Origin: Acarospora socialis | Lineage: Eukaryota > Ascomycota > Lecanoromycetes > Acarosporales > Acarosporaceae | Direction: 5' to 3' | Length of the DNA: 64,000 nt | Assembly (NCBI GenBank): GCA_025617375.2 | Contig: JAMYGW020000010.1 | Span: 868,001 to 932,000, forward strand | Part shown: positions 20,169 through 30,927 of the stretch, piece by piece | Position numbering within the stretch: position 1 is the stretch's first letter | Layout: each line of letters starts with the position of its first letter | Program-made: the position numbers and the translations under genes | The notes under the pieces: model-generated | What the model was told of the DNA's origin: nothing | Databases searched by the model: none | Seen by the model: only the letters and a program-made list of their open reading frames with translations

Positions 20169-22851
20169 ATGCGAGGGCTCTTCCAACGTTTCCCCATCGC
20201 ATCAAGAACAGCTCTCGCAATCCTCATCGTACTTGTATCCTTTGGTACAGACCTTTCGGCCACGAACCCCACACCTGCCGCCGTCGCGGTACCGGTGGGG
20301 CAAAAGTGGTACATGCCCTTCTCGATCCGACCCTATTGACGACATCTAATGGGTTTACTGTAGGTATGGCTATGACGGATATTGGAGCTCGTGAGTCCCC
20401 TCAAAACAAGGCTGTTCAAGCCCTTGACACGGTCCTAACATAACCGTAGCGTAAGCATAAGGGTCGGATCGCCGCCGCAGTGGCTTGATGTTTTGGTTAG
20501 TACGCAGAGTCGAGAGACTTGGGTGGTGGGTGTAGGAGGTTGTGATCGAAGTAAGAGCTTTCGATTCTCCTCCGTCCATCACGTCAGTGACCGACCACAT
20601 TCCGAAGCATGTTCAAATGCTGGAGAGGGGATATCGTGGCTATCTCGACCTTGGTATTAGCGTCTCTTGGAGAAGTGACTGACAACGGTTTCCTCTTGCA
20701 GCTTCTACATGTCGAGATAAGCGTGGTGGTCTATTCCAATCCAATGCCTCCAGGACGTGGCAGGATGCGGGACTCTACGAGCTAAGCCTGGATCCCCAGT
20801 TAGGCTTTGGGGGTTACGCACGGTATGGGTACGATGACGTGAATCTCGACGAACAAATCATCGTGCCGTCGCAAGTCGTTGGCGTCATCAACAGCACAGA
20901 GTACTGGCTAGGCTTCTTGGGACTTGGAATTGGGGAAACGAATTTCACCGGAACGACTAAACCGTCTTTCCTGAGCAGTTTGGTGGAGAATACAAGCACC
21001 ATCCCAAGTCACAGCTACGGATATACGGCTGGAGCTTATAACCGTGAGTTTGTTGCAGGAAATATGAATCAGATTGCCTGAACACTCACTTTATTAGGGC
21101 TGAAGCATGTCCCTGCGTCTCTTACGCTTGGAGGTTATGATGCCAATAGGTTTCTACCGCACAACATCAGTTTTGACTTGGATCCATATCAAAACCCGGT
21201 CGCAGCCATCAATCAGATCACCGTTTCCTCGCATCCTCCCCCGGGCTCCGGTGCAGGCACCGGGTGGACTACCAATCCTACAACGTTGCTAGGACTTGGA
21301 GAAGCCAATCTCTTCACCGTAGACTCTTCAACTCCCTTTTTGTGGCTGCCGGAGTCGGTCTGCAAACGTTTCGAGACGGCACTCGGCCTGGTCTACGATA
21401 CGAACCTGCAGCTATATAGTTTCGGTCGCAATACATCGCAGCACGATGCTTTGGTCAACTGGAATTTGACCTTCAGCTTCTTTATCGCAGACTTACCACG
21501 TTCAGCAAAAGCTGTCAACATCAGTCTGCCATATTCCGCTTTTGATCTGCAGCTTTCATATCCATTCCCTGGATTCAACGCAACCTCATCGTCTCCAGCT
21601 GTCAACTACTTCCCCTTACGAAAAGCTGCCAACAGCTCACAATACACGATTGGACGTGTCTTCCTGCAAGAAGCTTACCTTATTGTTGACTATGAGAGAA
21701 ACAACTTCTCCGTTCATCAGGCCACCTTCGCCAGCGATGCGCTTACGAATTACAGTCTCGTCAACATTAACAAGCCTGACGGCAGCACGCAGTCGGACAA
21801 TAACGGTACCACCGGCAATACGCTTAGTAAAGGTGCCATAGTAGGCGTTGTCATCGCTTGCGCCGTCGTCTTCGCGGGCATCGTTGCCACCCTGATCTTC
21901 TGCCTCCGAAGACGTCGCGGCAGGGACCAGCACGAGAAACCTTCATCGCCAAGAAAGAACTTCCTGCCGTGGCTCAAACCCAAACCGAAAGAAGAGCGGC
22001 CAAGTGAGCTCCTTGGAGAAACGAACCACCCGGTCGAAGTCCAAGCCAAAAGCAGAGTCGTCGAAATGCCAGCAATCATGCCGCAAGAACTAGAAGGAAC
22101 CGAAGTCACCAAAGACCTCATACCCGTTTCAGGCCAGGATGACCAAAATTCCCCTGTCAACCTCACTCTTCCCTACGCGCACGACCCCAAACATCCCATC
22201 AACCCCCACCCCGACGCCAGCATCGCCCAACGCGAATACTACGCTCAAGAACACAGCCCCCTAACACCACCAGCCTACTCACCCAGCCGCGTCGGGCAGG
22301 CCAGAAACGCAAACCGTCACAGCGCCACCGCAAGCCGAGACGTATCGCGCGACTCGAGCCCGCTGACCACACCCGGCCTCGTCAGCCCTATCACCCCCGG
22401 TCTACCAGTCAACCCATACACGCAAGCACTGCACACGAGACCCGCACACTTGGGTCCGGAAAGCACGCTGCTTCCTCATACCCCGACGACAAGCAGCCGA
22501 GACGTGTCGCGTGAATCGAGTCCTCTGAGCACACCCGGCCTTGTGAGCCCGTTGATGCCTGCGAAGCCTGGATTGCCAGTTAATGTGCAGGAGGTTGTTA
22601 CACACTCGCAGCCGCAACCGCAGCCACAGGCGCAGCCACAGTCGCAGCCACAAACGGGTATGAACCCGGTGATATGGCGGGATAAAGATCGAGCTGTAGG
22701 TAGGAGCGATAGTCGCGTCAGTCGGTTCATAGAGGAAGGGATTGCGGAAAATAATATTGGAAAAACGGGGCCGTCCTCGGCGGGAGTCGAAGCCGAGGGT
22801 CATGGTCCAGGTGAGGGGAGGAGGTATAAGCGGTATAGTTGGGAGGAATAG
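20169..22851 (+). CDS. Membrane-anchored aspartic-protease-like (A1 fold) protein without catalytic Asp motifs
   Basis: Exons 20169-20308, 20364-20390, 20450-20550, 20702-21043 and 21098-22851 give 787 aa. Signal/anchor: ASRTALAILIVLVSFGTDLSA. An A1-pepsin-like ectodomain follows: VSIRVGSPPQWLDVLVSTQS..TWVV, then ASRTWQDAGLYEL, YWLGFLGLGI, SYGYTAGA and SLTLGGYDANRF. At the first active site DTG is replaced by S73-T74-Q75; at the second, D279 survives in DSST where DTG/DTGT is usual. A TM helix (about 449-472, IVGVVIACAVVFAGIVATLIF) is followed by RRRR and a 300-residue Pro/Ser-rich tail with two copies of a SRDVSR(D/E)SSPL(T/S)TPGLVSP motif and a Gln/Pro repeat. Such proteins are common in Pezizomycotina; proteolysis looks unlikely and a sensor or scaffold role is inference. 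Exon 2 is only 27 nt. Confidence 0.82.
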
Positions 22852-23353
22852 CCCGCTTATAGGACAACCATGGTTGACTTCATGAACCTTGTATGAAATA
22901 TACAGAGTACATGGCATGCGGCGAAAGGGTGTTCGTGGCGTTGGGGTTGACGTGTCAGGCTCAAGAGGGTCACGGAAAGGAAAGGGAGTTTTTCTGCTGT
23001 CAGCGTCGGCGTCGGTTGAGATCTGATCGTCTACAAAGCACGATCACAACACCTGAGTGACATTGGAAGAGGACATAACGTAGAAATCTTATCCTTTAGC
23101 GCATAATAATCAAAACACGCACACCACAAATACAGTACATTCCATCAAACCTCCCAGTGGGCTTCCGAGCTCCATTCATTCCCCAACCCAAGCGCCACTC
23201 CTCATCATTCGTCCGTCGAACTTCCAACTCCCGAATCTTACCTCTTTCTTCACACCCCTCCAACAATCATCAAACAAACAAAACTCTACTCACCCACTCA
23301 CCTACCTACCTACCTACTTTACCTACTACCCCCCTCCCCCGACTCAATAACGA
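22852..23353. other. Convergent intergenic region
   Basis: 502 bp between two stop codons, containing a CTAC/TACC microsatellite at 23301-23330. No gene or RNA recognised. Confidence 0.55.
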
Positions 23354-26032
23354 TCAACGCAACCCAAACCTCCCCCTCCTGCGCCCCATCCCCACCACCC
23401 CACCACCCAACCCCACGCAAAGAAAGATCAGAACCATCAAGCTACTGGCACTCACCTCCCCTCCCATCCCCCACCACCACCCAATCCCCAACCCCGCAAC
23501 CATCACCGCCCAGAACGCAAAAACGTCAACCGCGTTCGGCCCCGCATTGTCCCAGTTGCCATTCCGCCACCTCCCCTCATTCATCACCACGGCGTTCGTG
23601 TTGCTATCGCTACCAGCATCACCATCGACAGCAAGCCTCCTCCCGCCACCGACGAACAAGCCCCTCCACCCACCCCCACTCTCGCGCGGCCCCTGCCTCA
23701 AAAGGCGACTCTCCGCAACCGCAAGCCCCATCCGCAAGCCAAGCACGCGCGCCTCGGTCCTGACGCTCTCTTGCGCCCGTTGCTCGTCGTGGGCGGCGAG
23801 CTGCGTCCTCAGTCCCGCAAGCATCCGCTCCTGCTCCTCGCCCCGCCTCTCGCACGCTCGCAGCCGCGCGCGCAGTTCCGTTGCCGTGGCGCCGGCGTCT
23901 TCGAGGCGCGCCTGCAGGGTCGCGTTCTGGGCGCGCTGGTCCGCGAGCTGAGACCCCAGCGTCGCGATGCGGGCGGATTGGCGCTGTTCGTTCGTCATGG
24001 CGGCGGCGGACGCGGCGTCGAGGGCGGAGCGCAGCGTGGACGCTTCGTCGGTGAGGCGCGCCGCGTCCGTCTGGGCGGCGTGCAGCTGCGCGGTTTTGGC
24101 CTCGTCGGCGGCGAGGAGGAGTGCGTTTTGCCGCTGGAGGGTGGTGAGGAGGGTGCGCGTTTCGTGCAGGTCGGAGAGGAGGAGGGCGTGCGCGTCTTCG
24201 TTGACGGGGGCGGGTCGGGGGCGGGAGGCGGTGGCGGGACTGGTAGCCGCGACGGGGTCCCTCCCTTCCTCCTCCTCCTCCTCCTCCTCCTCGGAATCTT
24301 TCTCGCCCGAGCGCTGTTTCCTCTGCAGGACCTGAACGCGCTGCTTCCACCCGTCGATTTGCCTCTGCTTGTTAGCCGCCGCGCTCCTCAGCTGCTCGAT
24401 CAGCTTCTGGTCGTCGGCGGACCGTTGTTGCAGACGGCGGTAGGCGGCCTTGATGGTTTGCCGGTCGCGGATGTCGGGCAGGTGGTCGCGGATGGCTTTG
24501 ACGATCTGCGAGCCGGCGAGGCCAGATTCGGTGGTGTGGTGGATGGCGGTTTTGGAAACGCTGCGCGTCGAGTAGGCGCTGGCTTCGAGCGGGTCGATGA
24601 TCGAGGCGATGTTGCCTTGGTCTACGAGGAGGTCGCGGCGGGCTTGTTGGAGGGGAGATGGTGATGAGAAGGGGGCGGTCGTGTCTTCGCGTGAGGTGGA
24701 TGGAAATTGTGCTGGTTGTGGAGGACGAGGCGAAGGAGGAGATATAGGTGCGGGATAAGATTCCGGTGCATCAGAATCAGGGGAGTGAGGCCTCGATTTA
24801 AGGTTATAGATCTCCCCCCGGAGCTCCAGCACCGCGCCGTATGACTCCGTGACTTGTCTCTCCAGTATCCTGATTTGGTCAGTTGCGGCCTCTAACTCCG
24901 CTTGCGCTTCCCGGAGCTGCGCCCTAAGGGTTACCGCCTCCTGATATGGCTCTCCCGCCTGTTGCTGGGCGAGCTGTAAGGACTGTGTCGTCTGCCGTGC
25001 CTGCGTACGCAACAGCTGGCGATCCGCAAGCACGGCATCATGCTCACGTTGCAGTGTGGCAAGTGCTTCCTCTCCAGCAGTGATCTCGAGCCTGAGATTG
25101 CCCTCCTCGATCTGTCTCTCCTCGAAGCTCTCCTGGAGTTCGTTCTGGGCCTTTTCAAGCTCGGTCTTCACCTGCTCGTTCTCAAGAGTTAGATCCATCA
25201 CGTCTTCTCGTAGCTCAGGAGAGACCTCGAGCCGGTTAAGCGCACCTCGGAGGCTTCTGGTCTCCGCCCGCAACCTCTCCACCTCCATTTCATCCGCATT
25301 TTGTCGGGCTTGAGTGTGTGCGAGAGCGCCGCGCAACTGGGCATTCTGCGACAGTGTTTCTTGCACCGACGGTAGATGCTGTTTGAGAGCATGTATGATT
25401 TGGTCTGTTGCAAGAGTTTGGACGGCAGGTTGTAAGGTGCCTCGGAACCTCATCCAGCGAGGTTCTTCTTCGCCGGGCTCAAGAATGTGCCTGTCAAAGT
25501 CCCGTAACATGTTGCGCAAGGTCTCGCGCTGCTGTTGTAGAGGGGTCATGGGCTGTCTAGGATGGGGCTCATTAGCAATTCTCACGTGTGCACCTACCGT
25601 GCTAGGTCCAGCAATCGGGGAGACCGGCGATAGAGGGTTGTCCCCGGTCGAGCGGTCATTGTCATCCGTTGGGTCCACTGGGGAGACCGGTCCAGATGTG
25701 TTAGTTGTAACGGGAGCCTGAGACTCGAAGTAACTATCTAGCACGTCGTCAGCAGAAGAGAAGCCATCGTCTTGGGAAGGGTGTGGGGTATCTGCCTCAT
25801 CACCCGCCGGTTTGGGTGACGTAGAGAGATCACTTGTAAGAACGGTCAGACGTGGTCTGTTCGACCGGTCAGTATCTGGCGTCTCCGAAGCGCTTATAGC
25901 CTCCGGGTTTAATTGGGCAGATAGGGGCGAGCGTCGGTAAGCAGCAGGTCTGCCACGGTGGCGGCGAATAGCAGGGTTGTAGTTGGTGTCTGCAGGGTGG
26001 AAATCAGCGATTGATCCAGTATTGACTGCCAT
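23354..26032 (-). CDS. Large coiled-coil protein with C-terminal hydrophobic hairpin, function unknown
   Basis: A single uninterrupted frame of 892 aa from ATG 26032. The N-terminal 160 residues are low-complexity and Ser/Pro/Asp-rich. From about 165 to 400 and again from 500 to 770 the sequence is heptad-like and rich in Gln, Glu, Arg, Leu and Ala, predicting long coiled coils. A run of nine Glu near residue 585 comes from a (CTC)n microsatellite on the plus strand at 24268-24292. The last 75 residues contain two hydrophobic segments (VFAFWAVMVAGLGIGWWWGM and SLMVLIFLCVGLGGGVVGM) and end in RRRGRFGLR. This resembles a tail-anchored tether or golgin in layout only; no family is recognised. 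Coding GC is high in the second half. Confidence 0.75.
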   Translation of the reverse strand: MAVNTGSIADFHPADTNYNPAIRRHRGRPAAYRRSPLSAQLNPEAISASETPDTDRSNRPRLTVLTSDLSTSPKPAGDEADTPHPSQDDGFSSADDVLDSYFESQAPVTTNTSGPVSPVDPTDDNDRSTGDNPLSPVSPIAGPSTVGAHVRIANEPHPRQPMTPLQQQRETLRNMLRDFDRHILEPGEEEPRWMRFRGTLQPAVQTLATDQIIHALKQHLPSVQETLSQNAQLRGALAHTQARQNADEMEVERLRAETRSLRGALNRLEVSPELREDVMDLTLENEQVKTELEKAQNELQESFEERQIEEGNLRLEITAGEEALATLQREHDAVLADRQLLRTQARQTTQSLQLAQQQAGEPYQEAVTLRAQLREAQAELEAATDQIRILERQVTESYGAVLELRGEIYNLKSRPHSPDSDAPESYPAPISPPSPRPPQPAQFPSTSREDTTAPFSSPSPLQQARRDLLVDQGNIASIIDPLEASAYSTRSVSKTAIHHTTESGLAGSQIVKAIRDHLPDIRDRQTIKAAYRRLQQRSADDQKLIEQLRSAAANKQRQIDGWKQRVQVLQRKQRSGEKDSEEEEEEEEEGRDPVAATSPATASRPRPAPVNEDAHALLLSDLHETRTLLTTLQRQNALLLAADEAKTAQLHAAQTDAARLTDEASTLRSALDAASAAAMTNEQRQSARIATLGSQLADQRAQNATLQARLEDAGATATELRARLRACERRGEEQERMLAGLRTQLAAHDEQRAQESVRTEARVLGLRMGLAVAESRLLRQGPRESGGGWRGLFVGGGRRLAVDGDAGSDSNTNAVVMNEGRWRNGNWDNAGPNAVDVFAFWAVMVAGLGIGWWWGMGGEVSASSLMVLIFLCVGLGGGVVGMGRRRGRFGLR

Positions 26033-26560
26033 TGTGCGATAATTGTTCGGTGGTATTGTTTGGGGAAATGTAGTCAGCAGAGTTTGGGTGGTGGGTTAGG
26101 GAATGGGACAATTGGGCGGCAAACACTCTGCCCCGTGAGCTACCTTTGTACCACGGACACGTGGGATACAGGAACAAAGCAGCAAGCGTCAGCGGAGTTG
26201 GCAACAAAGAGATCCACGATATACCGTTCATGCTCGAGTTTATTTGCTTGCCCTCGCTTGCAACAACAAGGGTTTCGTAACAAAGAGACACCACATTATT
26301 GTTCATCTCGAGTATTTGTGCTTACTGTCCGGCATAAACAACAAAGAACTGAACTCTGAAAATGAGAGCACTGACCTTGACACGCAAGGCATTTCAACAC
26401 GGTCGTGAAGGAGGGTCGGAAAGGACACCACTTAGACTCTTTACACGAAGACCCACTAAGTCGATACGTTAGCTTAGGGTTTGAAGTGGAAGGCTGCTGC
26501 GATTGTGACCTGGAAAGGAGGCTGATTCGGATTTGCTGAGATAACGAAGACTTTAGAGCT
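26033..26560. other. Intergenic region, part of the promoter of the coiled-coil gene
   Basis: About 530 bp upstream of ATG 26032. No gene is recognised and no clear motif beyond short T/A tracts. Confidence 0.45.
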
Positions 26561-26867
26561 GAGACGTAATAGACGCCATGTTACAAGAGAAAACATCCCC
26601 CGCTACGGTGCTTATAGTCCGATATGAAGAAGTGTAGTGAGGACGTTCTCTATTTAGAGCATATAAATAAGACATCAAAACCAAGATGTAACAAATACTG
26701 ATGGCAAAAGAAAATCTTCCACTACGAGATGCTTATAGTCTGAAACGAGTAACTCCATAAATTTAAGATAAAACGTAAGGAGTGATCTATAACCGCGGAA
26801 CTTACAAGCAGAATTCAAAACCAAGACGCAATTGATATCAGATGACAAAAGCAAAGTTCACGACCTA
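26561..26867. repeat. Degenerate tandem repeat (three units) at the 3' end of the F-box gene
   Basis: Unit 1 about 26561-26680, unit 2 about 26681-26820, unit 3 about 26821-26867 (partial). Shared landmarks: GCTTATAGT at 26610 and 26731 (121 bp apart); TCAAAACCAAGA at 26674 and 26814 (140 bp apart); and ATGRCAAAAG-like stretches in units 2 and 3. Unit 3 reaches into the F-box gene, ending at its stop codon (minus-strand TAG at 26867-26865), and the equivalent CTAC motif is kept in units 1 and 2. This suggests local duplication of the gene's terminal region followed by decay. Confidence 0.6.
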
Positions 26868-27731
26868 CCTCTGCCTCTTGCGCGCACCCTCCTCTACCTC
26901 GAGCCTTCTTTTTCTAATCCTGTCGGATCTCCTGATGACGACCTTGCCCTTGTTCTTCGCATTGGGCTGGTTCGACGAGCGGACGATTACCCCTTTACAG
27001 CCGAGGCACCATCGGACCGCTGTCTGATTCGACTGAGCCCCGTAACCACAATTGCCTCCACACCGACAACCCTGACCCTGCTTCTGACGGCTGAAGTCGA
27101 AATAGGTATCGCCGTTTCGGCGCCTGTAAAAGAAGGGCAGCCTCTGGAATCGGCGTTGGCCTCTCCGATCGATGTCGTTCATCACTCTTCTACAGCAACG
27201 GTCACACTTCCATCCACGTCGAATGTCGGCCTTGCAGACGCAAGTATTGCGACCCTCGGGAAAAGCACTCTCTTCTGCGCTTTGACAGGTCTTGCAAGCA
27301 GAAAGCCAGAGAGACTGAATGGTGTAATTTTCTTCCTGGTTGCGGAATCCGTTGTTGTGGTTGATGCAGTCTTGGCAAACGTTGAACGCGCCACCCTGGT
27401 CGTTGCCATGCTCGCTGGCAATCTCGCAGTACTTCATCAAAACATCCGCGCGAGGGCCATTCGGACACGGGATAGAAGCGGCAATCGGTTGTGCTCTCCT
27501 AATGTCATCGCAATGTGCGCCAAGGAAGCTCAGCGTAGTGTTCGGATTGAGCTGACGGCTATGACCCTGAAGAAGCCTGTTCATAGTCTTATTGGTCTTC
27601 CTCAAGTTCCAGACGTCCCGTAAATTGAGGTGTTGCAGTATAAGCTGGGGGAAATGCTCGCCTTTTGGCAACACGGCCTCGATTGCCGAACATGGTTGAC
27701 CTTGGAAATTTGGTGGCGGATTAGCGGCCAT
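26865..27731 (-). CDS. F-box domain protein with cysteine-rich middle region
   Basis: Single exon of 288 aa. An F-box-like segment lies at residues 14-55 (SAIEAVLPKGEHFPQLILQ, then LRDVWNLRKTNKTMNRLL), the usual Skp1-binding helix pattern. Then comes a Cys-rich stretch with pairs CQDC, CKTC, CVCK, CDRCC, CRCGGNC and CLGC, which probably binds zinc and may recognise a substrate. The C-terminus is strongly basic (RRSDRIRKRR...RKRQR), a likely nuclear signal. Lineage-expanded F-box proteins of this kind are common in filamentous fungi. The substrate is unknown. Confidence 0.72.
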   Translation of the reverse strand: MAANPPPNFQGQPCSAIEAVLPKGEHFPQLILQHLNLRDVWNLRKTNKTMNRLLQGHSRQLNPNTTLSFLGAHCDDIRRAQPIAASIPCPNGPRADVLMKYCEIASEHGNDQGGAFNVCQDCINHNNGFRNQEENYTIQSLWLSACKTCQSAEESAFPEGRNTCVCKADIRRGWKCDRCCRRVMNDIDRRGQRRFQRLPFFYRRRNGDTYFDFSRQKQGQGCRCGGNCGYGAQSNQTAVRWCLGCKGVIVRSSNQPNAKNKGKVVIRRSDRIRKRRLEVEEGARKRQR

Positions 27732-28241
27732 TCTGTAGTGGAAAGGAATTTGAAGTTTGTTTGTTAGGGTAAGACTTAGACTGACTGATAGATCGTGATT
27801 GATTACTGAAGCCCTAATAGATTGATTTCCGAGTACAATTTATTCTACGTGAGAACAAGGGCAGATGTGACGAGCGTAATTGTGTTTGGAGAGAATGGGA
27901 GAATAAAGAAAATCACAATGTTGACATGGATCCTTGAAAGCCACACTGTGTACATGAACCACTAGAGACTTGAAGACAAAGCCATGATATAGACAAGGCT
28001 TCTGAGAAGTGTTATCGTTCAACCCGCCTTGTTTAGATCAAAGTGAGGAGCTCATCTACAATGACAGAAATCGAGCAGCCAACACAAGCACAACAAGCCA
28101 GGATTGTTCGCAAATTCCAAATTCTTTGTAGTAAGCTTGGCTGTGATTGTATAATCAACGCCACCACATCATTTAGCATTTGAGTGGAGAAGAACGTGGA
28201 AAATGCAAGAGACGAGCCTTGATCAGATACACTTGGTAACT
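27732..28241. other. Intergenic region between F-box gene and HEI10
   Basis: 510 bp: promoter side of the F-box gene plus the HEI10 3' UTR. AT-rich stretches; no gene recognised. Confidence 0.5.
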
Positions 28242-29595
28242 TCAAAATCTGCCCCCATGGGGATCTAGAACACCCACTCCGGCACGTTGCTGCCTTCCAA
28301 CCTTCATCCCAGCACTCATTCCGTAGCCGCTTAAACTGGAGTTAGATTTGTTTGGACTAAAACTGTGCAGAGGCTGGCGTGGCAAGGACGTCGGCTGCGA
28401 TTGAAATTTACCCGCCAGCCCGCTGTGAGGATTGAGAGTCTGTAGATGATCGGACTGTCTCGTCACTCGAGCCGGTGTAAGCAGGCGCGTTCGATATTGA
28501 GAAGGCGTTCCACTTATCCCATTGTCTATTTAATGGTTAGATCTTGTCTCCCGAAAGGGTAAATCTCGGCCTTACGAAGCGCAGACCCCAGACCACCATA
28601 GCCAGCAGAGAAACGAGCTGGTGGTGGACCCATGTTGCCACCTCCTCCACTACCATGACTGCCGTCTCTCTGATGGTGCTGAAGGCGCTCGATTCCACTA
28701 TGATCTACAAGGAACTGCGGATATTGCCGTTGTCTCTGGGCTTGTGACGAAGCTTGATAGGGCTGATTGATACGGGCATCTCCACCTCGATCAGTGTAGC
28801 GCTGGCCGGAAGCTGACCGTAAGACGTGATCTACAGATTCCGACGCCGCTGTCTGAACGTCTGTCATCAAGGCCTTCCGTTTAAGTCTGTCATAAAGCTC
28901 TTGAGTCTGGATATGCTTGCGGCTCTTCTCACGGAGTGCTTCTACGAGCTCATGATTTTTCTTCGCAAGATCGTCGTGCTCAATATGTAAGCCTAAGATT
29001 GCCAGATCAATAAGCTTGAACGCTCAACCTCAGACCATATACTAACTCGAAAGCTTGTTTTGCAGATTCGCAATCTCCGCGTTCGCGTCATGAATGAGTT
29101 TGTCCATCTGAGTGTTCAAGGTGCCATACTTGTCGGTCAAGGTTCTCGCAAGGTATTCCTGGTAGACGCTGAAGTACCATCAGCCCGGATGTTGTCAGAG
29201 TGTAGACTGTAGACTTACACTTCCTGTGTCGTCTGGTAACTCCAGAAGGCCAGACCCCGTCCAGCACATTCCATGATGGTACTGGGACTGAGCCCGCTAA
29301 GTACACTCGTCTTGTAGTCTTCGGCGGGATTGAGCTGAGTGGATGCAGCATCGTCGGGATTTGGCAGATTGGTCTCGCACGCGGGGCAGAGACGATTGCC
29401 ACCCGCGGGGTTAGTGAGGCCAAGGGTATTCGAACAGTCTATGCAAAAAATGTGGCTAACAACAAGCTGAACTTGAGTGGTTGTTCAAATGAAAAGATCA
29501 GCCAAAACGAAGACATACCTGCAGGTGGTGACAACCGCTCTATCGGTAAGCTGAGTGCGGCACTTCAGGGAATTGCAGCGCAGGGAAAAGTCCAT
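28242..29595 (-). CDS. HEI10: HEI10/CCNB1IP1-type RING protein (Zip3 family, meiotic crossover factor)
   Basis: Exons 29595-29519, 29455-29219, 29168-29047, 28992-28576 and 28525-28242 give 378 aa. The N-terminus MDFSLRCNSLKCRTQL begins an atypical RING: Cys7, Cys12, Cys25, His27, Cys30, Cys33, Cys49 and Cys52. It is followed by the hallmark block LNPAEDYKTSVLSGLSPSTI and a coiled coil (TDKYGTLNTQMDKLIHDANAEIANLQ, continuing EHDDLAKKNHELVEALREKS). The tail is Ser/Gln-rich and ends with the YGMSAGMKVGR motif. HEI10 proteins load along the synaptonemal complex and concentrate at crossover sites, acting as SUMO/ubiquitin ligases on recombination intermediates. Intron 3 uses the acceptor at 28993 rather than a later AG, because only that choice keeps the coiled-coil frame. 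Confidence 0.9.
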
Positions 29596-29843
29596 GACTC
29601 TGGTGATTCTCTTTGACGATCTACGAGATGGACACAGGAAACTGCCAGGAAAACGATGAATGTAGATCTGATGATTCCCCCTTCAGTTGTTGTGTTGTGC
29701 GATATGAGAAATATCAAGCTCGGTAGGTATAGTGCGTCACGGGCTAGCAAGTTCGAATTCACCACAACCAGACACGTCCCCGTATTATCGGGTATACATC
29801 AATATGTAGATAGTTTGAGTTGTTTAGAGAACAGCTGAATACT

Positions 29844-30844
29844 CTATACGTACTGACCCTCTAGCTGCCTGACTGTAGTTATAGGAACTAAAAGCTTGCT
29901 CTCATCAGGGAACGCTCTCAGCAGATCCATGACCTTGTCAATGGGGGCTGCTAGCATGACAGCGAAGTCCTCAAAGTATGGTCTGTCCGGAGCGCTAGGA
30001 TGACTTCTGGTCGGGGTAATCATCTTGTCCACTGGAAACTCTTCGCCAGTTGTTGGCTTTCCTCTCTGGACAGCAGTCTCTCGAGTCTAGGCATATCCTC
30101 GTTGTACTCGTGGTCGATGTGACTATGGAGATCCTCCACTAGACGATCGAGGAGAGGCGTAAATTGGGGATCATCTGGCGACATACTCTAAAGCTTGTGG
30201 AGGTTTTTTTGACCTGTATAATATTAGTTCAAACGTTCTAAAACTAGGGGAATATTCGTACTTCCTGATGTTGTTTCCTATCGACATCCGTCAAATCGGT
30301 GCCCTCCTGCCCCATGGTTCTTTCCATGGCCGGGTATAGTATCAACTCCTCGCTGATTGCGTGTCGTACCAATGTCCAGGTTAATTGATTCCTCCACTCC
30401 GTCTTGGTTGGGAGGTCTTTGGCATTGCGGAGGTTGTCGATGTAAGTATCTATCGCTCGGTGGTCAGCACCGATTGCTTCTGAGATTGTCTCGTTCATGA
30501 TGACTTGTTTCCACTCCACTTACCTTCGTGACTGAAGGAAGGATCGAACGAGGCAAAAGACTTTCCTTTCGCAAAGTCTACCACTCGAATTGAGCCAGGT
30601 GCCAGTCTCCAACGGTCTACCCCTTGGCAATCTAGGTCCATGGCTGAAATGATGAACGAAGCGACGTAGCCTAAACCGAGTAGAGCAGCGCATCCGGCCC
30701 AGTGTGTTGATCTTTATTGAGGCCGTCGATAACGGAGGTGCTAGTGTTATGCAGGGAGCAGTCACTCGTGGCAGGCGGTGAGATGACCTAACGTTACGGC
30801 TTCTTCCGAATAGCGCAACCGCATCTGGATCTAGGGATTTCCAT
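29844..30844 (-). pseudogene. Decayed hemerythrin (HHE) domain gene
   Basis: The HHE core is clear in 30498-30262: EAIGADHRAIDTYIDNL, LVRHAISEELILYPAME and DRKQHQ supply the iron-binding His/Glu pattern. Downstream family blocks lie in other frames: SMSPDDPQF...DRLVEDLHSHIDHE in one, PTRSHPSAPDRPYFEDFAVM in another ending at 29844. An upstream block (VASFIISAMDLDCQGVDRW...VVDFAKGKSF) can splice to the core through 30530-30479 but is itself out of frame with a preceding DGLNKDQHTGPDALL block. At least two frame breaks downstream and one upstream are needed to explain the order, so a pseudogene is favoured. An intron running to the AG near 30187 could instead give a shortened intact protein of about 137 residues. 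The first-exon limit (30844) is tentative. Confidence 0.55.
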
Positions 30845-30927
30845 AGCCTTCGAACTCTTGCGGCTTGAATCCCATGGTTCTCGAAAGTATGCCTTATTAT
30901 TGTCGATAAATCCCGAGATCTTCAACG

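Noticed and set aside
23500-24664. Long plus-strand frames opposite the coiled-coil gene
   Set aside because: They are mirror frames created by the GC-rich codon use of the minus-strand gene and have no independent support.
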